Positions 54,937 through 64,000 of a stretch of 64,000 nucleotides of DNA are shown piece by piece. Source of the stretch: Phaeoceros laevis. Its lineage: Eukaryota; Anthocerotophyta; Anthocerotopsida; Notothyladales. Under the pieces are notes generated by a model. The model was not told the origin of the DNA. It saw only the letters and a program-made list of their open reading frames with translations, and ran no database searches. A program made the position numbers and the translations under genes. Each line of letters begins with the position of its first letter. The stretch's first letter is position 1. The stretch covers positions 55,637-119,636 of the forward strand of contig JBNGIQ010009355.1 of NCBI GenBank assembly GCA_049999765.1, written 5' to 3'.

Positions 54937-55087
54937 ATCCTGTATGGCTGTGTGCTCGATTCCCTCAGGGAGTTTATAGTGCGGCCCATTACGTTGGTAT
55001 CTTTAGTACTGGGTGTGTAGTACGTTCAGCCTCTCGCTTGTACTAGTGCAAAATAGTTTGGCAAAAGGAGTTTTGGCGTTTGGCTCG
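54937..55087 (+). repeat. SINE-like element, copy C (3' part)
   Basis: From gtgctcgattccctc to gagttttggcgtttggct it is almost identical to 46670-46802. The A-box-containing head is missing. Confidence 0.65.
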
Positions 55088-55739
55088 AGAGGTTGTGGTT
55101 TGCTTGTCTTAAGCATGTAAGTTGTTGATAATGATAAATGATGGACCTCCGGGGCTTAAGGGTTATATTGTGTTCAGAGAGGGGACTTCTAGTAACCACT
55201 GGTCAATAGCAGACGGGCTGTTCGGCCATCAGCAGTGCCACGTTTGTGGCTAACTACGAATGACACTATACTATAATTGATTGATTGAAGTGAGGGACCT
55301 ATATGGTTTCGACAACAACCTAAGCTAAAATGCGTGAGTAGTCATGTTCCAGATTGGTCCAGAGCAAGAGAGCACATCCTAAGAAGCTATTGCTCATGGA
55401 AGGGAGCACCTAGGGCACACACTATTGAGAATACCACACGGGGCCACGAGCAAGGGTCAAGGTTGTCTCCCTAAGCACCTAAGAACATAAAGTCAAGGTT
55501 GTCTCCCTAAGCACCCAAGAACATGAAGGAACAGACTGCTCACTAATCTGAAACACCATCAAGCCATAGCTACCTAATCTTAGAGAAAGGCTCTAAGTAG
55601 GAAGAGAGAAAAAATAATGGAGGGGGAATATCCTTGAGATATTCTTTTTTCCATGAATATAAAAAATCTGTATTAAGGGTCTAGGAGACCTAAGGCCACA
55701 GCAAAGGGCTAGGAAAAGGAATTGCGAGACTCTCAAATA
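55088..55739. repeat. Intergenic with a 36-bp tandem duplication
   Basis: The phrase gtcaaggttgtctccctaag starts at 55456 and again at 55492, each copy ending near aagaacat(a/g)aag. No gene is seen in the stretch. Confidence 0.6.
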
Positions 55740-56400
55740 GGGTGAGAATTTGATCGGTTTGAAAAAGGTTTTTGACCCTTTTAATTTGGGGTAATTCAGT
55801 CGGTGACCCTTTTAGATTAGGATAATCCGGTCGAGGGTAAACTGTTTGAACCGTCTTTTGACCGGATTAAACTTTAAAGGGTCAAATCGTTTAAAAAAGT
55901 TCAAACCGGTTAAAGGTTTATAAGTTTCAAAACTAACAACAAATTAGCTTGGTAAAGTAGTCAATTGGTAGAGCATTGGGGTTGGGGAAAGAGAGATTGT
56001 GTGTTTGACCCTCCCACAACCCTCTCATACCAACCTTAATTCCTGTATATCTAATGAGCCTTGGCCTTGGCCTTGAACTTTGGAAGGATTTCAAAGATAG
56101 GAGATAGAATGTGCATGAGGAAGTAGGCATTAGGGTTGACTTTATTGCCCTTTTTGAAGTGTTTGAAGGTTTTGAATTTTTTTTTTCATTTGACCGTTTT
56201 ATAACCCGTTTATAACCTTTCTCAACCGGTCAAATTGGTCAAACCATTTACGGCTGGACCCTTGGTCAAACCATTTACGGCTGGACCCTTTTACTGGAAA
56301 TAATCCGGTCACAGTAAACCAATCATAACCCATTATGACCCTTTTCCAGGAAGGTAATCAGGTCAACAGGGGTTATTTTGGAAAAAAAATTACATGCCGC
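55740..56400. repeat. accggtt-rich repeat with a tRNA-like insertion
   Basis: Permutations of accggtt, gggtcaaa and ggtcaaac fill 55740-55925 and 56180-56360, including an exact doubling of a 29-bp unit starting ttggtcaaaccatttacggc near 56235-56292. Between them, 55955-56015 has a strong A box (tcaattggtagagc) and a B-box-like gtgtttgaccctcc, as in a SINE head inserted into the older repeat. Confidence 0.55.
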
Positions 56401-57065
56401 GATAGCCCTATTACACAGGCATCCGAATCTATCTCTAACCCCTAAAAAAAAAAACCGGAACTTGTTGAACCCTTTTGACAATGCTCTCAAACCTCTTTTT
56501 GATACAAATTGATGATCAGAACATTAGTGCAAGCGTTGCGTCTTCATTATTCTCGAAGACGGCAGACAATGTAATTGACATTACTACATTGCTTTCATTT
56601 GCTGCAAGTGTGATCTAGCACCCATTAAACACCATAAATAACATCCATCCACATCATAAACTTGTTTTGAATGATACTTCAGATGGATCTGTACACATAT
56701 ATTCGGAGGACTGGAGGTTTGCGAGTCACTGGGATGCGTTATGGCTGGAGCTCTTAGTCTGCAGCTTTCCAGTACTTACCAGGCAATCCTGAAAGGGGTC
56801 ACTACTTGAAGTATTTCACCCCAGCCTGCACCCCAGACACATTTCTTTGAACTGTGGTGTATCCTTGGACGGAATCTGGCGCTACACAGCTTGACCTCTT
56901 CCACACGAATCTGCCTTCTGATGTTTTTGTCTACTTCCCTTTGCAGATTTGATATTCTTCTGACCGCAGATCCAATAACTTTACAATCAACTTGGTCTTA
57001 CCTCCGACCTAGCTCCACTGTCAAACAACCAGAGTGGGCGACCGAGATCCATCGGTCATGTGTGC
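56401..57065. other. 3' flank of MetAP2
   Basis: No gene is recognised. The part next to 57066 should be the MetAP2 3' untranslated region. Confidence 0.45.
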
Positions 57066-59744
<2,679 letters not shown>

Positions 59745-60503
59745 GGTCACCAGACCTTCAACTTCGCGCAGGACCTCTGGGTGCGATCGAACCGGCCAAC
59801 TGGAGAGAGGACGGGTGACGCAGTCGAGAACCCTAATATGGTAGAGGTATAGAAGACAACATATCCAGCAGATTTACGTGTCGCCGCGGACCGAGAACAG
59901 AAGGTTTCGGTTGCTGTCTTAGAGGTTGAGCGCTATTATACATGGATGATATCCAGTTGAGGAGTATCCGGGGAGCCGCAGGTTCCGCAGGGCACCCGGC
60001 GCCGCCCCGTGCAAGCTTTGCACACTATCTGCAACTGGTCCTACTCCTCTGGCGGCCCCAATTCACTCTTTTGCAGCCAGCCCATCCTCCATTGTTCTCT
60101 GTCCTGTTCCAAATTGTAAGCACGCACAAAGATTCAGCATGACCAGTGCCACTGCCAGCCAGCCAGCCCTGCAATGACTCCCACACCTCCTCTGCTCACC
60201 TTCAAGTTTTGTGCATTAACCAAAAGCGGCATGTGTCATCGCATGTTGCCGCCATCTCGACGAACCAGCCTTGCCCCTGCGGTGATGCTTTGCGCTTGAT
60301 GAGACAAGAAAATCGCGCCACCCGAAGGTCCTCTCCATAGCCGTCCATTTGGAACCGGCACTTAGGAGAAACGTCACTTGGGCATCCTCATGATAAAATT
60401 GGCTGCTAGCTTACCCTCGATTCTCTCCATAGCTACAGGATTGGATCTGTGATACCCGCCCTTGGCAAGCCCGCCTCGACCTCCACATCTACCACATGGC
60501 ACC
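59745..60503. other. Upstream region of MetAP2
   Basis: It should contain the MetAP2 promoter. No other gene is recognised. Confidence 0.4.
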
Positions 60504-61404
60504 TCATGCAGACCTGAAGTCAAAGCCAGCCACCACCATCTTTGGGAACGCATGTAGGTGAGCTAGCAAAGCGGTCAGAGCAAAAGCAAGGTACATAATC
60601 GCTGTCAAGGACCGAATTGCACCTTTGCACATGAGGCATCTCGCTGTAGGATACAAGTCCTTGAGCTTCTTCACGAACTGTGAGCCGGCTTCATCTGTTG
60701 CTTTGTACTGGGGTTGTCTCCTCAGTGGTGAGGGGAAACTACATAAGCAGAACTGACTACTCTTGCCCCTCAAGCTCCTCCACCAGCTGCTGGACACGGG
60801 CGTGAGGATCGGCAGGTGGTTACTAAATGGATTACGCTGAGTTGAGCAGGTATGGAGGAGGTGAGCAGGGTGCTCGTTTGTCCTCAACGTACGGTGGAAT
60901 TGCTGGACGGTGGAATCCTGCTTCGAGCCAGGAGTACTTGCCTTCATCTGCGGCAGGTGACACGAGACAGCCATAACACCAAGACGACCATGAATGCTCT
61001 GGGCACGCACTTCACCTGGACGGTGTGAGCGGTTGAGACCGTACAGACATGCGCAGATTGTGTGGTTGGTGCCAATGTGCTGCCAGATGGTAAGTTCAGG
61101 GGAATGTAGGCTGCGGCTGGCAGGGCCAGCAAGTCTGGCGATCCACAAGGCCATGCTCGATCAGAAGGGCAAGAATGAGCTGTGGCCAGCCAACTCCCAT
61201 GGTATTCATTGCAAAGATTTTTCGTGGAGTTCTGGATTGATTGCCAGAAGAGCTGTTCTGCCAAGTAGACGGCTTGTGGCATCTCCCGCACGTCCCCAAC
61301 AAGGCGGTCAAGAAGGTCATTCTGTGCTCATTGGGCAGCGACATATCCAGACTAATTGAGATTCGCCAGGATGAAACCTTTTGCCGCTGTGTGATTGTTC
61401 TCAT
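60504..61404 (-). CDS. Possible spliced gene, unrecognised
   Basis: A minus-strand frame of 216 codons ends at 60504. Its C-terminal part looks coding: SQFVKKLKDLYPTARCLMCK followed by a hydrophobic segment (SLTAIMYLAFALTALLAHL). Upstream, 61290-61390 has another coding-looking frame (LDRLVGDVREMPQAVYLAEQ). I could not join them into one splice chain and do not recognise the family. The middle part is Ser, Pro and His rich and may be intron. Confidence 0.25.
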
Positions 61405-62405
61405 TGCTCAAACACCTACAGTGCGGCAGGGGTAGTTTGCCTAGTTGTCATGAGCAGCAGCAAGCCCCTAGCGATGTTCACAATGCGTCATCCTTTTCGT
61501 GGGCAGGTAAGTCTCAGAGCACACGAGGGGCCAGAAAATTTGCATAGCAAGGCAGCGTGAGTAGAGAGTTGTTAGACGTCTCGCGTACTAGTTTTCTTCG
61601 CAACGCACAGGTCACGGAGTTGCATAGAGCACGTTGAACCTAAATTGGACCAGACCTTGCCTAATCTACTACAGCAGACACAGTGGGGCAAGGGCAGGGT
61701 CTGCCAAGACAGATCTTCGACGCTTCTGTCCATACACTGTCTATCGCATGTGCCCTGACTCGGCAGCTCAGAAACACTTGGTTCCTGCCCTATCGAGTGA
61801 CAGGAAACATCCGTCTGGCACCATGCTCATACACCGGAGTCACAAAACTGTTCACCGTGCAATTCAGTATATGGTGCAACCTCTAAACAAGATATGGATC
61901 CCTGGAAACAATGGACGAATATCGCCACACCTATGCTGTGGACGCAAGCAAAGGACATCTCGAGTACCGGTAGGTCGGAGAAGGGCACAGAAAGATCCAT
62001 ACCGAGGCTTACCCTATGGAGTCACAAAACAAGGCGGCAGGCAAGGTGGGAAGGAAGCAGGAGACGGAGGAGGCCAAGCCGAGGATCGTCTAATTCACCG
62101 CATATCGCCAACTGCTCCGTCGCCGACTCGGAGGAGATGGAAAGGTCACAGTGTTGGCGATTCTGGCTTCATATGGGCTGCTGAGCCGCTGCTCATCGGT
62201 CGAAGCCCTAGACTGATGAGCGGCCCCAGTCTCATCGTCTCATCAGAGACGCCTCACTGACATGTGAAGGCGCTGACAAGAAACAGGAAGCCGCTCGGTA
62301 CGTCTCAGACTAGTTAGTCTAACTCCTAGTTAGCGACTTCCTTCATGCCTTCATGGTTGAACGGAGGCCGGTAAAGCAGTCAAATAATCCGCTACGTGCT
62401 TGCCC
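61405..62405. other. Intergenic; long Arg-rich frame of doubtful meaning
   Basis: A plus-strand frame at 61634-62260 is open for 208 codons but is Arg, Gly and Ser rich, with a non-ATG start and no domain. It is probably a chance frame. Confidence 0.3.
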
Positions 62406-62440
62406 GGTTGTCCAAAAATCGACATTTTTTTAGGACAACC
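62406..62440. repeat. Short inverted repeat (hairpin)
   Basis: ggttgtcc at 62406-62413 faces ggacaacc at 62433-62440, with an A-rich left and T-rich right inner part extending the stem. It could be a small MITE remnant. Confidence 0.6.
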
Positions 62441-62463
62441 AGGTTGCAGGCGCTTCTCGCCAA

Positions 62464-62571
62464 GTGAAACCTAGAGTGAAACCTAGAGTGAAACCTAGAG
62501 TGAAACCTAGAGTGAAACCTAGAGTGAAACCAAGAGTGAAACCTAGAGTGAAACCAAGAGTGAAACCTAGA
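62464..62571. repeat. Tandem array of gtgaaacctaga, nine 12-bp units
   Basis: Nine head-to-tail units; two carry caag in place of ctag, and degenerate units follow to about 62600. Confidence 0.9.
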
Positions 62572-62744
62572 CCGAAACTACCAAGTCAAACCTAGACCGG
62601 GTATGTTCTTCAAATATCCCGGAAATCCACTGGAAATTGGCCCTGTTCTCACTTCCAATCAGCTCCCTTTCTTTTCAGTATGGGACGAGACACATCATTA
62701 TGATCATGTGTTCTGATACGTGGTGGTTCAGTGTCCGCGATCCC

Positions 62745-62870
62745 TGTCCGTGATAGTGACAGGGATAGTGTTAAGCACGCACATTCACCCCAAGAGAAAG
62801 ACAAATCTCAATTTGATGGGGATAGAGTTAAGCAAGAACATTCACACCCAAGAGAAAAGACAACAATCTC
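62745..62870. repeat. Direct duplication, about 57-bp unit
   Basis: Units start gggatagtgttaagca at 62762 and gggatagagttaagca at about 62819. Each continues with acattcac(a)cccaagagaaa. Confidence 0.75.
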
Positions 62871-62905
62871 TCGCACACACACCTGAGCACTGGCTAGCAG
62901 TATTC

Positions 62906-64000
62906 TCACGGTCGTCCCTTACAACTGCAACGCCCGTTTGCGAATCGATGCACACGGTACCTATCCCTTACCACAATGTTTCTCTGTTCAAGCCTTGACA
63001 TGATTTCCGTGGAGCTATGGCAGTCACTGCACATGCGTAGATTCTTCGTTACCACCAGAGGTGTCCTACTCGGAGTGTTCAACAGACCAAACGCCAGTGC
63101 AGCTTCTCCGCATGCCCACAAAGCACATCTTCCTTGTCCTTCTGACTCTGTGGCTTCAACACCAACTTTGTGTGAGGTACGTGGCCTCCTTCCTGCTTCA
63201 CACGTGCATTTGTGCTCTCTACCTTCAGCGCAAGATCCTTTCTCCTTTCTCCCACCAGAAATCTGTGCACCTCCTTATTCACCTCAATGGTCGCCACTGC
63301 AGGTTTCTTGTTAGCTCCAGCTGCCCTTCTCTGTGTTTCAATCCTGTCTACATCGATCCACCTACCCGCATCTGCGTAGGCATTGGCCATGAGCACATAG
63401 ACAGACGCCATTTGAGGGTCCAGCCTAACAATGCTTTCAAAACACGACACAGCCCTCTCTATATCCCCGTGACTTTTGCAGGCATGCAACAAAGACGTCA
63501 AGCCCACCACATTACTTTGACCTTCACATGATAATAGAATCTTCTCTGCCTCATCTAATTGGCCAGCACGCCCCAGAAGATCAATCATGCAGTTGTAATG
63601 CTCAATAGTAGGTATGATGCCATGCTGTTCAGCCATGGAATCCAAGTGTTTGCGACCCTCGTGACCCAGTCCCCATGACTGCATGCTACTAGAAGGCACG
63701 TAAAAGTACCATCATCAGGATGAACACCAGCAACTAACATCTCCTCAAAACAAGCTAGTGCCTTGCGACCTTCAACACAAGCACCATACCCAGCAATCAG
63801 GGCTGTCCATGTCACAACATCCTTTGTGGCCATGCTGTCAAAAACCTGGCGCGCATCTTTCAGTTCACCACATTTTGCATACATTTCCACCAGGCAGTTG
63901 CCCACCACTACGTTATCCAGCAGTCCTCTTTTGACAATCTGTGAGTGAAGCTACCTGCCCTTCTGCAAGGCACCAGTGCTGGCACACGCCTTCAGAAGGC
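62906..64000 (-). pseudogene. PPR-DYW:KP gene ending GRP, broken, runs off the right edge
   Basis: On the minus strand PLS-class repeats (CLVEMYAKCGELKDARQVF, VVTWTALIAGYG) lead to E motifs and a DYW:KP region: NKKPAVATIEVNKEVHRF, then HAEKL, LNTPSRTPLVVTKNLRMCSD, and the end VHRFANGRCSCKGRP. KPA at the PG box and the final GRP mark the variant linked with U-to-C editing. Three lesions are seen: an in-frame TAG at 63951-63953 where GKQLHS-type sequence is expected, a one-base shift near 63680, and a second one near 63100 within HAEKL/ALAFGL. Together they suggest a pseudogene, though indel errors could explain the two shifts. Confidence 0.8.

Noticed and set aside
61634-62260. 208-codon plus-strand frame as a gene
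   Set aside because: Non-ATG start, Arg/Gly/Ser-rich composition and no recognisable motif.

Overview
The window is nuclear DNA of a land plant. It carries PLS-type pentatricopeptide (PPR) genes with E+ and DYW-like ends, a plant-type SET1/ATXR7 histone methyltransferase, a plant HPM1/METTL18-like methyltransferase, MetAP2, GDP-L-fucose synthase, a plant BPI/LBP protein, and MULE, hAT and Ty3 chromovirus remains. Two PPR genes have the variant 'DYW:KP' deaminase region (KPA at the PG box; C-terminal tripeptides DRH and GRP). That variant is known from hornworts, lycophytes and ferns, the lineages with U-to-C organelle RNA editing. Introns that can be placed are short (mostly 70-260 bp), which fits a hornwort or lycophyte better than a large-intron fern; this lineage call is inference.

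Layout. 1-9.5 kb: edge-truncated MULE transposase (-), a small tail-anchored J-domain protein (+), old repeats and decayed hAT pieces. 9.9-32 kb: the gene-rich core: METTL18/HPM1 (+), SET1/ATXR7 (-, 17 exons resolved), a two-LysM membrane protein (-), a PPR-E+ protein (-), a BPI/LBP protein (+) and GDP-L-fucose synthase (-). 33-39 kb: a PPR-DYW:KP protein (-), a secreted LamG-like protein (-) and two sets of local duplications. 39-50 kb: repeat-dominated DNA with tandem arrays, SINE-like elements, a perfect 70-bp palindrome, a Tn5 mosaic-end sequence and a 5'-truncated Ty3 chromovirus. 50.7-53.3 kb: leucine-rich repeats joined to a caspase-type p20 domain, an assembly gap, then a second p20 followed by a p10-like domain. 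53-57 kb: repeats. 57-59.7 kb: MetAP2 (-, 11 exons resolved, gap in the last). 60-62.9 kb: little of certainty. 62.9-64 kb: broken PPR-DYW:KP gene running off the right edge.

The most unusual object is the LRR/caspase locus at 50.7-53.3 kb. Land plants are known for metacaspases, but this one has caspase-family p20 and p10 signatures (His in NGHGG, Cys in INACRS, a p10 with STTEG and SCRHP). Repeats shared with the rest of the window lie on both sides, so it belongs to this genome and is not a contaminant contig. The two PPR-DYW:KP loci are a second highlight as candidate reverse-editing factors. No operon-like logic applies: genes are independent eukaryotic units, several with short spliced introns, others (BPI, GDP-fucose synthase, PPR-DRH, LamG, LRR) essentially intronless.

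Five N-gaps interrupt the sequence: 18268-18367, 42522-42531, 42851-42860, 52097-52196 and 57090-57189.
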